This document shows positions 40,037-49,084 of a stretch of 64,000 nt of DNA, piece after piece. A model generated the notes under the pieces. That model was not told the origin of the DNA and made no database searches. It worked only from the letters and a program-made list of their open reading frames with translations. The number at the start of each line of letters is the position of its first letter. The stretch's first letter is position 1. A program made the position numbers and the translations under genes. This DNA is from Pasteurella bettyae CCUG 2042 (GTDB taxonomy: Bacteria > Pseudomonadota > Gammaproteobacteria > Enterobacterales > Pasteurellaceae), in NCBI RefSeq assembly GCF_000262245.1, contig NZ_AJSX01000004.1:1-64000 (forward strand). The letters run 5' to 3'.

Positions 40037-40047
40037 AAGTTTTTAAT

Positions 40048-40923
40048 ATGAAAAAAATAATGTTGATTAATGAACCAAATAAAATGAATGGTTTTGCTCA
40101 TCTATACCGATTACGCTCCGATTTGATGATGAAATATACAGAAGTTTTAATCAATGAAACCGTTGAGCAAGAAAAAGCGGAATTTGAATTAGGACTGCGT
40201 TTAGTCATTCTATTGAATGGACATTCAGAAATTCAGTTTGATTCAGAAGTATTTGAATTAGATGCAGCATTAAAACCACAAGCTGCATTTTGGCCACTAA
40301 ATAAAGCTGAGCTAGGAAAGAAGATTTTTAGAAAAGGACAGCTACAAAAAGAACTTGTGATATTTCTTTATTCTAAATGGATAATGGAAAGTCAACTAAA
40401 TTTATCCAGCTATCATCAATTTAAACAACATTTAAAACCTTATCATATTGTATTAACCCAAAGCATGCTCAACTTGATTAATGATATTATAGCTGACAAC
40501 CAATCTACACAATTTGCAATGCTAGAGAAAGAAAGTAAATTACTGGCATTATTGACCGAGGCATTTTCACAATTGACACAAACTCCTCAGCAAAAAAAGG
40601 ATCGTGTGCATCAACTTACAGAAATGCTTGATAGCGGTAAATTTGACGGTTGGAACTTAAAGCAGATGGCAAAATTTTTCCATACCAACGTAACCACATT
40701 ACAAAATGAATTTCAGCAGTATCACAGAACTTCTATTTTTGCTTATTTTAGACGATCCAAACTAGAACAATCTTATAAAATATTATTACAAGGAGCGAGT
40801 GTAACAAAAGCTGCTGAATGTGCAGGTTACTCAAATGCAGAAAATTTCTCAACTGCTTTTAAGAGAAATTTCGGCATAATACCGAGCCAAGTGAAAAGAG
40901 ATAAGAGTAAAGGAATTATCTAA
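40048..40923 (+). CDS. AraC family regulator of the siderophore locus (PchR/AlcR-like role)
   Basis: A 291-residue protein. The C-terminal AraC double helix-turn-helix is seen in GWNLKQMAKFFHTNVTTLQNEF and AGYSNAENFSTAFKRNFGIIPSQVKR (about residues 195-285). The N-terminal part is unlike sugar-sensing AraC members, and the divergent receptor suggests a ferrisiderophore-responsive activator, as PchR and AlcR are. The start is uncertain: ATG 40048 has no clear ribosome binding site, and ATG codons at 40060 and 40084 are alternatives. Confidence 0.8.
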   Translation: MKKIMLINEPNKMNGFAHLYRLRSDLMMKYTEVLINETVEQEKAEFELGLRLVILLNGHSEIQFDSEVFELDAALKPQAAFWPLNKAELGKKIFRKGQLQKELVIFLYSKWIMESQLNLSSYHQFKQHLKPYHIVLTQSMLNLINDIIADNQSTQFAMLEKESKLLALLTEAFSQLTQTPQQKKDRVHQLTEMLDSGKFDGWNLKQMAKFFHTNVTTLQNEFQQYHRTSIFAYFRRSKLEQSYKILLQGASVTKAAECAGYSNAENFSTAFKRNFGIIPSQVKRDKSKGII

Positions 40924-40930
40924 TATAATA

Positions 40931-40970
40931 AAAAATACCTGTATCTGATGAACATCTACAGGTATTTATA
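40931..40970. terminator. Bidirectional terminator between AraC gene and tpiA
   Basis: AAATACCTGTA-N13-TACAGGTATTT, 11-base perfect stem flanked by A- and T-rich sequence. Confidence 0.8.
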
Positions 40971-41003
40971 CTAAATTATAAAATTTCTAAGCCACTAACA
41001 ATA

Positions 41004-41771
41004 CTATGCTTTTGCTTTAGCAGCCGCTTTCACAATCACAGCAAATGCTGGGGCTTTTAATGAAGCGCCACCAACTAATGCACCATCAATATCTGGTTGT
41101 GTAAATAATTCTGCTGCATTAGCATCATTCACTGAACCACCATATTGAATAATAACTTGTTCAGCCACTGCTTGAGATTTAGCCGCAATATGTCCACGGA
41201 TAAATGCATGAACTGCCTGAGCTTGTGCTGGAGTTGCAGATTTACCCGTACCGATTGCCCAAATTGGTTCATAAGCAATGATCGCATTATTGAATGCTTC
41301 AACACCTAATGCATTAATTACTGCATCAATTTGGCGTGCACAAACTTCTTCTGTTTTACCAGCTTCGTTTTCAGCTTCTGATTCACCGATACATAATACT
41401 GGTGTCAAACCTGCCTCTTTTAATGCTGCAAATTTTTTAGCTACAAATTCATCACTTTCTTTGTGGTATGTACGACGTTCAGAGTGACCAATGATGATAT
41501 ATTTAGCACCAAAATCTTTTAACATTTCTGTTGAAATATCGCCAGTAAATGCACCTTTTACATTGACGTCCACATTTTGTGAACCTAATACAATTTTGCT
41601 ACCTGCTAATGCGGCTTCAGCTTCTGCTAAATACATTACAGGAGGAGCAATTGCAACATCACAACCTTCAACAGTAGATAATTCAGCTTTTAAACCTTCG
41701 ATTAATTCTTTAGTGAACGCTTTGCTACCATTTAACTTCCAGTTACCCATAACTAAAGGACGACGAGCCAT
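41004..41771 (-). CDS. tpiA: Triose-phosphate isomerase
   Basis: A 255-residue TIM-barrel glycolytic enzyme interconverting dihydroxyacetone phosphate and glyceraldehyde 3-phosphate. MGNWKLNGS (active-site Asn and Lys), IIGHSERR (catalytic His, around residue 96) and [20 protein letters not shown] (catalytic Glu and loop 6, around 167) are intact. Single gene, with GAGAA-type ribosome binding site. Confidence 0.99.
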   Translation of the reverse strand: MARRPLVMGNWKLNGSKAFTKELIEGLKAELSTVEGCDVAIAPPVMYLAEAEAALAGSKIVLGSQNVDVNVKGAFTGDISTEMLKDFGAKYIIIGHSERRTYHKESDEFVAKKFAALKEAGLTPVLCIGESEAENEAGKTEEVCARQIDAVINALGVEAFNNAIIAYEPIWAIGTGKSATPAQAQAVHAFIRGHIAAKSQAVAEQVIIQYGGSVNDANAAELFTQPDIDGALVGGASLKAPAFAVIVKAAAKAKA

Positions 41772-41949
41772 AGTATTTTCTCCATTTAAGTAATTAATAA
41801 AACTGTTAGTTACTATACCAAATTTTAATTAGTATTTTTGCTTTTTTTTGCAAAAACTTGATCTAATAGATGATTATTTCGATTTAAAAAGCTACAATCT
41901 ACTGTATATAAGTTATAAGTATCAGTTTATTTTTCTAAGAGCCAACAAT

Positions 41950-42387
41950 ATGATTAAAATATTTAAAGCTGAACAATGGAACCTCGAAATGTTGCTTCCA
42001 TTATTTGAGGAATATCGTTTATCTTATGGCATGCAAGAAAACCCAGAGCGTACTTTAACTTTTCTCAACAATCGAATTCGTTTTAGTGAAAGTATGATTT
42101 TCATTGCTACCGATATCCAACAAGAGGCAATTGGTTTTATCCAACTTTATCCTCGTCTCTCCTCTTTACAATTACAACGCTATTGGCAACTGACTGATAT
42201 TTTTGTAAAAGATAGCAGTAATAAAAAAGAAGTTTATGCAAAATTAATTGAGAAAGCGAAAGAATTTGTATGCTTTACTCAATCTAATAGATTAGTGGTT
42301 GAGCAAGATCATCAATACCATGAGCTTTGGGAAAGTGAAGGTTTTAAACTCAATACAAAAAAATCCATATTTGAACTGAATTTATAA
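41950..42387 (+). CDS. GNAT-like acetyltransferase
   Basis: A 145-residue protein with a GNAT-fold pattern: an N-terminal helix/strand unit MIKIFKAEQWNLEMLLPLFEEYR, then FIATDIQQEAIGFIQLYPRLSSLQLQRYWQLTDIFVKDSSN with the typical beta-4/beta-5 region. The usual acetyl-CoA pyrophosphate loop is degenerate (DSSNKKEVYAKLIEKA). Substrate unknown. ATG 41950 is chosen after AAGAG; the frame is open from 41848. Convergent with yggU. Confidence 0.65.
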   Translation: MIKIFKAEQWNLEMLLPLFEEYRLSYGMQENPERTLTFLNNRIRFSESMIFIATDIQQEAIGFIQLYPRLSSLQLQRYWQLTDIFVKDSSNKKEVYAKLIEKAKEFVCFTQSNRLVVEQDHQYHELWESEGFKLNTKKSIFELNL

Positions 42388-42418
42388 AAAAGTCCTGAGA
42401 TCATTCTCAGGACTTTCT
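42388..42418. terminator. Bidirectional terminator
   Basis: AAAGTCCTGAGA-TCAT-TCTCAGGACTTT followed by CTTTTT; perfect 12-base stem between convergent genes. Confidence 0.9.
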
Positions 42419-42420
42419 TT

Positions 42421-42708
42421 TTATAATAATTTTTGAATTTCTAAGGGAATTAATTTAGGTTCTGGAATAAAAACTTGTTTATGTCGATTTAATTCACCTT
42501 TTTCCAATACAATACTGCTTTTCGGCACTTTAAACAATTTACTTAAATACTTTAATAAATGTGCATTTGCTGCACCGTCTACAGGTGGAGCCGTAATACT
42601 GACTTTAAGCTCTTCGTCATGTATACCAATAATTTGATCTTTACTCGCTTTCGGCTGTAAAAAGATCTTTAAGCGTAAACCTTGTTCGGTTTTTTGCAGT
42701 GCAGCCAT
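42421..42708 (-). CDS. yggU: YggU family protein (DUF167)
   Basis: A 95-residue protein with the DUF167 core: [42 protein letters not shown] and [19 protein letters not shown]. Function unknown; often linked to yggT. Here it follows yggT by 32 bases on the same strand, as in E. coli, although proC is absent. Confidence 0.93.
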   Translation of the reverse strand: MAALQKTEQGLRLKIFLQPKASKDQIIGIHDEELKVSITAPPVDGAANAHLLKYLSKLFKVPKSSIVLEKGELNRHKQVFIPEPKLIPLEIQKLL

Positions 42709-42740
42709 ATCTTAAAATTCTAAAAAAATATGCCGCACTT

Positions 42741-43313
42741 TTAGCTAGCTAATTGCCATATTATGCCAAAAATATCGTATAAAAATTTATCTACAAAGAA
42801 TAAACCAAAAGCTAAAATCATCGCTGAGAAATCAATCATTCCAGTGCGAGGTAATACTTTGCGAATTGGGCTCAATACAGGCTCGCCTAATTGGTAAAGT
42901 AAGTAATTTAATTGATTATTACCTCGATTAAACCAACTTAAGATAGCCCCCAAAAAGATGACATAAAAAATCATTTTGCCAAAGCTACTAAACACAGAGA
43001 GTATACCGATCAATAAATATTGAAGAAACTCTTGTTGCAGAATCTCTATTGCCCATTGCCCATTAGCTAAATAAAGTAATGGCACCTTAATAAAACCTAA
43101 AATAAACACAAAAAAGATCGCTGCTAAATCAATATTCTTCACTGAAGGAAGAAGTTTTCTTAATGGATTTAACACAGGATTAGTAATTTTCACAATGGTT
43201 TGCGACAGTGGATTATAAAAATCTACTTTGCAATATTGAAACCACATACGCAGCATCAAAATCAGCATATAAAGACTAATCACAGTATTCACTAAAAATG
43301 AAATTGAACTCAT
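42741..43313 (-). CDS. yggT: YggT family membrane protein
   Basis: A 190-residue membrane protein with two YGGT repeats, each with two hydrophobic segments and a MLRMWFQY/PVLNPLRKLLP- or SPIRKVLPRTGMIDFS-type motif. Related to the cell-shape/osmotic YggT family; precise role unsettled. Located upstream of yggU and downstream of corA on the same strand. Confidence 0.92.
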   Translation of the reverse strand: MSSISFLVNTVISLYMLILMLRMWFQYCKVDFYNPLSQTIVKITNPVLNPLRKLLPSVKNIDLAAIFFVFILGFIKVPLLYLANGQWAIEILQQEFLQYLLIGILSVFSSFGKMIFYVIFLGAILSWFNRGNNQLNYLLYQLGEPVLSPIRKVLPRTGMIDFSAMILAFGLFFVDKFLYDIFGIIWQLAS

Positions 43314-43384
43314 AATTTTTCCTTTATCCGAAGTTGAGTTAATAAAATGGGGTCAACTTCCTGATAATTCAATAAAAATAAAAA

Positions 43385-43408
43385 AATGCGGCAAATTTAC
43401 CGCACTTT
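43385..43408 (-). terminator. Terminator of corA
   Basis: TGCGG-N8-CCGCA with an uptake signal as one arm (43399-43407) and, read on the minus strand, a trailing T-run. Confidence 0.75.
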
Positions 43409-43427
43409 TATTGTGAAATAATAAAGA

Positions 43428-44378
43428 TTATAGCCAACCTTTACGTTTAAAGTAAATATACGGCGTTAATCCTGCCATAATCATTAAACCGATGGCCATT
43501 GGGTAACCATATTTAAAATGCAACTCTGGCATAAAGTCAAAGTTCATACCATAAGTGGATGCCACTAAGGTTGCAGGTAAAAACATAACCGATACCACTG
43601 AGAAAAATTTCATAATCTTATTCTGTTCAATATTGATATAACCCATTGCCGCCTGCATTAAGAAATTTACTTTTTGGAACAAGGATTCGTTATGCGGTTG
43701 TAAAGATTCAATATCTCGCAAAATTTCACGAGCTTGCTCTAATTGATTTGCCGGTAATCTCGTTTTACGAACTAAAAAGCTTAAGGCTCGTTGTGTATCC
43801 ATCAAACATAAACGCACTTTTGAGCTCATATCTTCTTGTTCGGTTAAGGTTGCTAAAGCATCATCAAACGCCTCACCTTGCTTGCCATCTAAGATAACAT
43901 GGCTCAATTTTTCTAAATCAGAATAAACATTCTCAATAACATCGGCTAACTGTTCGATCTTAGTTTCAAATAAATCTAGTAATACCTCATAAGCATTACA
44001 TTCTTCTAAACGTTGATAACGAGAACGCATACGATACAAACGAAACGCTGGCAAATCACGATCACGTAAGGTAAATAAACGCCCATCACGTAAAGTAAAT
44101 GCAACACTCGCTAAATCTGCATAATCATCTTCATCTTCACAATAAAAGAATGAGTGCAAATGTAAACCGTCTTCATCTTCGAAAAAACGAGCTGATGCCT
44201 CAATATCTTCTAATTCCAAGAAAGAAGCCAGGCTTTGTTCCAGCCCATCTTGTAAAATTTCACGTTCTTCAAGGGTTGGTTCAACCAAATCAATCCAAAT
44301 TGCCGTATTTAATGAAGCAATATCTTCCTCATCAAGACGGCTTAAACGTGAATTTTCAAGTGCAAAAGCATTAATCAT
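43428..44378 (-). CDS. corA: Magnesium/cobalt transporter CorA
   Basis: A 316-residue channel-type Mg2+ importer, length equal to E. coli CorA. A long acidic, alpha-helical cytoplasmic domain (residues 1-255) is followed by two membrane helices, with the selectivity motif YGMNF at the end of TM1 (around residue 276) and the KRKGWL C-terminus. AGGGAG lies ahead of ATG 44378. A long 5' leader with a strong promoter, described below, suggests post-initiation regulation. Confidence 0.98.
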   Translation of the reverse strand: MINAFALENSRLSRLDEEDIASLNTAIWIDLVEPTLEEREILQDGLEQSLASFLELEDIEASARFFEDEDGLHLHSFFYCEDEDDYADLASVAFTLRDGRLFTLRDRDLPAFRLYRMRSRYQRLEECNAYEVLLDLFETKIEQLADVIENVYSDLEKLSHVILDGKQGEAFDDALATLTEQEDMSSKVRLCLMDTQRALSFLVRKTRLPANQLEQAREILRDIESLQPHNESLFQKVNFLMQAAMGYINIEQNKIMKFFSVVSVMFLPATLVASTYGMNFDFMPELHFKYGYPMAIGLMIMAGLTPYIYFKRKGWL

Positions 44379-44469
44379 TTTTTGTCATACTCCCTAGGTT
44401 GTGCCTATGGTTATGAACAACGCAATGAACAAATAAAAACCAATCGACATCACCGCAAAGTGCGGTCAT
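44371..44469 (-). CDS. Possible 32-codon leader ORF overlapping the corA start
   Basis: A small open frame (about 32 residues, begins [11 protein letters not shown], ends MTKND) starts at 44469 and its stop TAA (44373-44371) overlaps the corA ATG (44378-44376). Its first codons lie in the self-complementary uptake-signal segment ACCGCAAAGTGCGGT. It has no good ribosome binding site. In Salmonella a corA leader peptide gene (corL) controls corA; an analogous role here is only an inference. Confidence 0.3.
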   Translation of the reverse strand: MTALCGDVDWFLFVHCVVHNHRHNLGSMTKND

Positions 44470-44645
44470 AAAAATAAAAATTTTTTGATGTTTTGGTAAA
44501 AAAAGATACCTAATAAAAGCGGGTATATAAGATACTTATCCGCGAAAACCTCGCCGATAAGTGAATTGGGCGAGATTTAGAGTAAAGAATTCAATCGGTA
44601 TCGACTGTGACTGTCCAAAGTGTGTGTCCTCTTGTTACTAAATCG
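44379..44645 (-). promoter_or_regulatory. Long structured corA 5' leader
   Basis: About 265 bases between the predicted start of transcription and corA. In transcript order, CTCGCC (44574-44569), ACTTATC (44562-44556), GGCGAG (44555-44550) and GATAAGT (44540-44534) can make two mutually exclusive hairpins or an H-type pseudoknot. Then ATACC-N11-GGTAT (44526-44506) precedes seven T. I do not recognise a known riboswitch. The other end of this 400-base gap (44646-44778) holds only the promoter and the yggL terminator. Confidence 0.55.
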
Positions 44646-44651
44646 TCGCGA

Positions 44652-44680
44652 ATATTACCCCTGAACAAACTATTCGTCAA
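44652..44680 (-). promoter_or_regulatory. Sigma-70 promoter of the corA leader
   Basis: On the minus strand TTGACG (44680-44675), exactly 17 bases, TAATAT (44657-44652). Confidence 0.8.
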
Positions 44681-44733
44681 GGTTAAGGTAGATTTTTTTG
44701 CTAGAATTTTGAATATTTATTTTTACTACAAAA

Positions 44734-44764
44734 ATAAAGCCTTCGTAAACTAAGAAGGCTTTAT
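44734..44764 (-). terminator. Terminator of yggL
   Basis: ATAAAGCCTTC-N9-GAAGGCTTTAT, then TTTTTGT on the minus strand. Confidence 0.85.
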
Positions 44765-44778
44765 GAGTTAGCAATCAA

Positions 44779-45123
44779 TTATGCTTGTTTGGTAGGGTAA
44801 TCCCACCAAATATCGAATAATTCACTGATTTCGATTTGTTGTAAACCATTTGTTTCTAACCAATTTTTTACTAATTGACGGTGGTTTTCATCACATTTGC
44901 CAAGTTTTTCTAAACAAACTAAACCTTCCCAATGTAAATAACCGCTACCTTCATAAGCTAAACCGTTTGGTTGGATAACTTCACTGATGAAACGATCAAC
45001 AACTTCATCCACAGTTTCGATTGACGTATTGTCAGCGAATTGCCAATTTACTAAGAAACCTAATTCTTGGAATTCAGCAAGATGCATTTTTTTACGTTGT
45101 CTTTGATTACGTTTGATAGCCAT
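44779..45123 (-). CDS. yggL: YggL family protein (DUF469, 50S-associated)
   Basis: A 114-residue basic/acidic protein; MAIKRNQRQRKKMHLAEFQELGFLV is the DUF469 signature. E. coli YggL has been linked to the 50S subunit. It lies 24 bases after trmB on the same strand, as in E. coli. Confidence 0.92.
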   Translation of the reverse strand: MAIKRNQRQRKKMHLAEFQELGFLVNWQFADNTSIETVDEVVDRFISEVIQPNGLAYEGSGYLHWEGLVCLEKLGKCDENHRQLVKNWLETNGLQQIEISELFDIWWDYPTKQA

Positions 45124-45147
45124 ATTATCTTCTCCTATGGTTGTTAG

Positions 45148-45897
45148 TTAATCTTTAATAAAATATAAATCCCACACACCATGTCCTAAACGTTGCCCTC
45201 GTTGTTCAAACTTGGTTAATGGTCGAAAATCTGGTCGTGGAATAAAATCTTGAGTTGTTGAAGTATTACGCAAACCTTGTGTATTTTTCAATACTTCTAA
45301 CATATATTCTGAATAATTTTCCCAGTCAGTGGCCATATGAATAAATCCACCTTGATGCATTTTTTTCATCACGGCTTGTACAAATTCTGGTTGTACAATA
45401 CGACGCTTATGATGTTTTGATTTTTGCCACGGATCAGGGAAAAAGAGTTGTAAACCACCTAAACTATTATCCGCAATACAATCACGCAGAATTTCCGTCG
45501 CATCATGACAAATCACACGTAAATTTTTAATATTTTTCTCAACAGCGTAAGCAATACAGGCTCCTACGCCTGGTGTATGGACTTCAATGCCAATATAGTT
45601 ATACTGTGGCTGTTGTTCTGCCATTTCTACCAAAGATTTTCCCATCCCAAAACCAATTTCTAAGATTACAGGATTATCATTACCGAAAATTTCAACAAAA
45701 TTAAACGGCTGATTTTGATGCTCTAAGCCATAATCAGCCCAATGATCATTCATTGCATTACGTTGAAATTCACTTAAACGTCCCGTACGTAACACAAAAC
45801 TACGCACTTTGCGCTTATAACGGCCATCTTCAGTAAATTCCGCAATTTCCACTGTTTTACGTTTTTGATCAGCAAAAGTTGTTTTTTGTTCAGACAT
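45148..45897 (-). CDS. trmB: tRNA (guanine-N7)-methyltransferase TrmB
   Basis: A 249-residue SAM-dependent enzyme making m7G46 in t[20 protein letters not shown] (motif I, around residues 73-89), [15 protein letters not shown], and [22 protein letters not shown] are all diagnostic. Divergent from mutY, the same arrangement as E. coli trmB/mutY. Confidence 0.98.
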   Translation of the reverse strand: MSEQKTTFADQKRKTVEIAEFTEDGRYKRKVRSFVLRTGRLSEFQRNAMNDHWADYGLEHQNQPFNFVEIFGNDNPVILEIGFGMGKSLVEMAEQQPQYNYIGIEVHTPGVGACIAYAVEKNIKNLRVICHDATEILRDCIADNSLGGLQLFFPDPWQKSKHHKRRIVQPEFVQAVMKKMHQGGFIHMATDWENYSEYMLEVLKNTQGLRNTSTTQDFIPRPDFRPLTKFEQRGQRLGHGVWDLYFIKD

Positions 45898-46034
45898 TTG
45901 TTACCCCAAAATTCTTCGAGCGTGGATTATAAGCGAAAATCACAAAGTGCGGTAACTTTTTAACTCATTTTTATCATTTTATTACATACTCTTGCATGTT
46001 AAACTGTCTCTTTATTTAATATTATTTAATTTTT

Positions 46035-47174
46035 ATGTTAGCGCAATCCTCTCCTCAGGCACCTTTTGCTCATGCTGTCCTTACTTGGTATGAAAAATAC
46101 GGACGTAAACATCTTCCTTGGCAAAAAAATAAAACTTTATATACAGTTTGGTTGTCTGAAGTCATGTTGCAACAAACTCAAGTAACTACTGTTATTCCTT
46201 ACTTTGAACGTTTTATTAAAATTTTCCCAAATGTGACCGCACTTGCTAATGCACCATTAGACGAAGTCTTATATTTATGGACAGGATTAGGATATTACGC
46301 TAGGGCAAGAAATCTACATAAGGCTGCTCAAACTATCCGAGATCAATACCAAGGTGAATTTCCTACCGATTTTAATAAAGTATGGAATTTAACTGGAATT
46401 GGGCGAAGCACAGCAGGAGCCATTTTATCTTCTTGTTTAGATGCACCTTATCCTATTCTTGATGGAAATGTAAAACGTGTTTTAGCACGTTATTTTGCCG
46501 TTCAAGGTTGGCCTGGTGAGAATAAAGTAGAAGAACAATTATGGATATTAAGTAGCCAAGTTACACCGACAGAAAAAGTAGCAGATTTCAATCAAGCGAT
46601 GATGGATCTTGGTGCCATGGTCTGTACAAGAAGCAAGCCGAAGTGTGAACTTTGTCCATTACAAACAAGTTGTAAAGCGAAAAATCAACAAAATTGGAAA
46701 GATTATCCAGGTAAGAAACCTAAAAAAGACTTACCTGAACGAGAAACTTATTTTTTATTGTTAGCTAAAAGCGGAAAAGTGCTTTTAGAACAAAGAAAAG
46801 AAACGGGCTTATGGGGTGGACTTTATTGTTTTCCGCAATTTAATAGTAAACAAGCATTATTAGATTATCTGAAACAAGAAGGAATTGATAAGTACCAAGA
46901 ATGGACGGCTTTTAGACATACTTTTAGTCATTTTCATTTAGATATTTATCCTATTTATGCACAATATGATGAACATCCAAATTGGGATGAAGATTGTTCT
47001 CAATGGAAAAAAATTGAAGAATTTACCGCAGATTACAAAACAACTGTATCAACTGTGAACAAATATTGGTATGATCCTAAAAATCCAGTTCAAATTGGGC
47101 TGGCGACACCAGTAAAAAATTTATTAACTAAATTTCAAAAAGGACTGCATTATGGCAAGAACCGTGTTCTGTGA
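46035..47174 (+). CDS. mutY: Adenine DNA glycosylase MutY
   Basis: A 379-residue repair enzyme removing A opposite 8-oxoguanine. [19 protein letters not shown], helix-hairpin-helix [15 protein letters not shown] (about residues 115-129), catalytic-region [14 protein letters not shown], iron-sulfur cysteines [17 protein letters not shown] (around 196-212), and a C-terminal NUDIX-like recognition domain. It overlaps the next gene by 23 bases. An uptake signal lies inside (near 46236). Confidence 0.98.
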   Translation: MLAQSSPQAPFAHAVLTWYEKYGRKHLPWQKNKTLYTVWLSEVMLQQTQVTTVIPYFERFIKIFPNVTALANAPLDEVLYLWTGLGYYARARNLHKAAQTIRDQYQGEFPTDFNKVWNLTGIGRSTAGAILSSCLDAPYPILDGNVKRVLARYFAVQGWPGENKVEEQLWILSSQVTPTEKVADFNQAMMDLGAMVCTRSKPKCELCPLQTSCKAKNQQNWKDYPGKKPKKDLPERETYFLLLAKSGKVLLEQRKETGLWGGLYCFPQFNSKQALLDYLKQEGIDKYQEWTAFRHTFSHFHLDIYPIYAQYDEHPNWDEDCSQWKKIEEFTADYKTTVSTVNKYWYDPKNPVQIGLATPVKNLLTKFQKGLHYGKNRVL

Positions 47175-47427
47175 ATATTTGAAACAAGAAGCTGAAGGCT
47201 TAGACTTCCAACTTTATCCTGGTGAATTAGGTAAACGTATTTTTGACAATATTAGCAAACAAGCTTGGGGAGAATGGCTGAAAAAACAAACCATGCTTGT
47301 TAATGAAAAAAAATTAAACATGATGAATGTGGAACACCGTAAATTACTCGAGCAAGAAATGATTAATTTTCTTTTTGAAGGCAAAGATGTCCATATTGAA
47401 GGCTATGTTCCACAATCTAACTCGTAA
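47152..47427 (+). CDS. yggX: Iron-trafficking / oxidative damage protein YggX
   Basis: A 91-residue protein; [30 protein letters not shown] is the YggX signature with the conserved Cys7. It protects iron-sulfur proteins from oxidation and may carry Fe2+, which suits its link to the iron-sulfur enzyme MutY. Starts inside the 3' end of mutY in another frame, so translationally coupled. Confidence 0.97.
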   Translation: MARTVFCEYLKQEAEGLDFQLYPGELGKRIFDNISKQAWGEWLKKQTMLVNEKKLNMMNVEHRKLLEQEMINFLFEGKDVHIEGYVPQSNS

Positions 47428-47437
47428 ATAAATCACA

Positions 47438-48511
47438 ATGAAAATCAGAAAATATTTACTTTTAGCGCTAATTCCTTTTCTTTATGCTTGCTCGTCGGAT
47501 AACAGTAGCTTTTATGACGATGCATTTGCAAAAGATACTAATGGATTAGATTTATTAACAGGACAATTCTCACAAAACATTGACCAAATTTGGGGTGTGA
47601 ATGAATTATTAGTAGCCAGCCGTAAAGACTATGTAAAATATACTGATAGTTACTACTCCCGTAGCCACATCGGTTTTGATGATGGTGTTATAACCATCGA
47701 AACTTTATCCGATGCAAATCATTTACATAGTGCTATCGTCCATACTCTGCTCATGGGTTCAGATGCTAAAGGTATCGATTTATTTGCCTCTGGTGATGTT
47801 CCTATTAGCTCTCGACCATTCTTAGTGGGACAGGTAGTGGATAATTTCGGACGTGCTATTACCACCGTGGATATTGCAAACAGTTTTGCAAGCTATTTAC
47901 TACAAAATAAATTGCAGAGCCGTAAATTAACCAATGGACGCACTGTACAATTCGTGACAATTCAAATGATTGCAAACCACATCAATGTTCGTGCAAGAAA
48001 ATACTTGTCATTAGTTCGCCAAGCATCTCGTCGTTATAGCATTGATGAAAGTTTAATTTTAGGAATTATGCAAACTGAATCCAGTTTTAACCCTTATGCG
48101 ATTAGTTATGCTAATGCGATGGGGCTAATGCAAGTTGTTCCGCACACTGCAGGTAGAGATGTATTTAAATTAAAAGGACGCTCAGGACAACCAAATAAGA
48201 GTTATTTATTTGATCCAGGCAATAATATTGATGCTGGTACCACATATTTATGGATTCTTAAAAATGACTACTTAGCAGGTATTAGCAATCCAACATCAAT
48301 GCGCTATGCTATGATTTCGGCTTATAACAGTGGTGCTGGAGCGGTATTACGTGTATTCAATAGTGATCCAGAAGAAGCGATTGATACGATTAACCGCATG
48401 CAACCAGAACAAGTCTATAGAATATTAACTACTGCGCATCCATCTTCTCAAGCGAGAAACTACTTGTTAAAAGTAGATAAAGCACAAAAAAGTTATCGCA
48501 GAGCACAATAA
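47438..48511 (+). CDS. mltC: Membrane-bound lytic transglycosylase C
   Basis: A 357-residue outer-membrane lipoprotein cleaving peptidoglycan glycan strands. The lipobox FLYAC gives the lipidated cysteine near residue 17. The SLT catalytic domain has [32 protein letters not shown] with the catalytic Glu (ES motif, around residue 211) and [13 protein letters not shown]. Third gene of mutY-yggX-mltC, the E. coli order. Confidence 0.97.
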   Translation: MKIRKYLLLALIPFLYACSSDNSSFYDDAFAKDTNGLDLLTGQFSQNIDQIWGVNELLVASRKDYVKYTDSYYSRSHIGFDDGVITIETLSDANHLHSAIVHTLLMGSDAKGIDLFASGDVPISSRPFLVGQVVDNFGRAITTVDIANSFASYLLQNKLQSRKLTNGRTVQFVTIQMIANHINVRARKYLSLVRQASRRYSIDESLILGIMQTESSFNPYAISYANAMGLMQVVPHTAGRDVFKLKGRSGQPNKSYLFDPGNNIDAGTTYLWILKNDYLAGISNPTSMRYAMISAYNSGAGAVLRVFNSDPEEAIDTINRMQPEQVYRILTTAHPSSQARNYLLKVDKAQKSYRRAQ

Positions 48512-48519
48512 ATAATAAA

Positions 48520-48552
48520 AACTCACTAATCAAAAATTAGTGAGTTTTTTTA
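48520..48552 (+). terminator. Terminator of mutY-yggX-mltC
   Basis: AAACTCACTAAT-CAAAA-ATTAGTGAGTTTTTTT. Confidence 0.9.
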
Positions 48553-48731
48553 TAAAAAAATTTCTCAAAATCACACCGCACTTTTCCAAAATGTGGCAGA
48601 TAGCAATAAAAATGAGTCCTTCATCTCAATGATTTTATAGCATAAAATAAATAAAAATTGTCGCTTTAATATACGCCTTGCACATTTAACAAACAATCAA
48701 ACTAAAAAATACATTTTTTTTAAAATAGATG

Positions 48732-48760
48732 TTGACTTACCCACGAAAAAACGGTTTAAT
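48732..48760 (+). promoter_or_regulatory. Promoter of the tRNA-Phe/tRNA-Asn unit
   Basis: TTGACT (48732-48737), 17-base spacer, TTTAAT (48755-48760), followed by a GC-rich ACGCCCCGTG discriminator as in stringently controlled stable-RNA promoters. Confidence 0.8.
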
Positions 48761-48791
48761 ACGCCCCGTGTTAACGCGATGAGTGTTAAAC

Positions 48792-48867
48792 GCCTCGATA
48801 GCTCAGTCGGTAGAGCAGGGGATTGAAAATCCCCGTGTCGGTGGTTCGATTCCGCCTCGAGGCACCA
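48792..48867 (+). tRNA. tRNA-Phe (anticodon GAA)
   Basis: A 76-base cloverleaf: acceptor GCCTCGA/TCGAGGC, D-arm GCTCAGTCGGTAGAGC, anticodon stem GGGGATT-GAA-AATCCCC, T-loop GGTTCGATTCC, with encoded CCA. Very close to the E. coli sequence in the anticodon arm. Confidence 0.98.
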
Positions 48868-48869
48868 TT

Positions 48870-48945
48870 TCCTCCTTAGTTCAGTCGGTAGAACGGCGGA
48901 CTGTTAATCCGTATGTCGCTGGTTCAAGTCCAGCAGGAGGAGCCA
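48870..48945 (+). tRNA. tRNA-Asn (anticodon GTT)
   Basis: A 76-base cloverleaf: acceptor TCCTCCT/AGGAGGA, D-arm GTTCAGTCGGTAGAAC, anticodon loop CTGTTAA with GTT, T-loop GGTTCAAGTCC, encoded CCA. Two bases after tRNA-Phe, so one transcript. Confidence 0.98.
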
Positions 48946-48952
48946 AATTCTG

Positions 48953-48985
48953 AAAGGCTGTTAATTATTAAATTAACAGCCTTTT
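48953..48985 (+). terminator. Terminator of the tRNA unit
   Basis: AAAGGCTGTTAATT-ATTA-AATTAACAGCCTTTTT. Confidence 0.92.
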
Positions 48986-49031
48986 TCATTCTATCAGCTA
49001 AGTTGTATATACTGCCCTCTACAAATAAAAA

Positions 49032-49056
49032 GGCACAACTTTAATGTTGTGCCAAA
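49032..49056 (-). terminator. Terminator of yajG-like gene
   Basis: GGCACAAC-TTTAAT-GTTGTGCC; minus strand continues with TTTTTATTT. Confidence 0.8.
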
Positions 49057-49084
49057 TAATTGCTTCTAATTGCTTCAAATAAAA

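Noticed and set aside
44520..44710. tmRNA, 6S RNA, GcvB or M-box/mgtA-type riboswitch upstream of corA
   Set aside because: No CCA-type end, tag ORF or conserved motifs of these RNAs could be matched by eye.
48553..48731. Possible gene between mltC and the tRNAs
   Set aside because: Only short frames, AT-rich; one uptake signal and nothing else recognisable.
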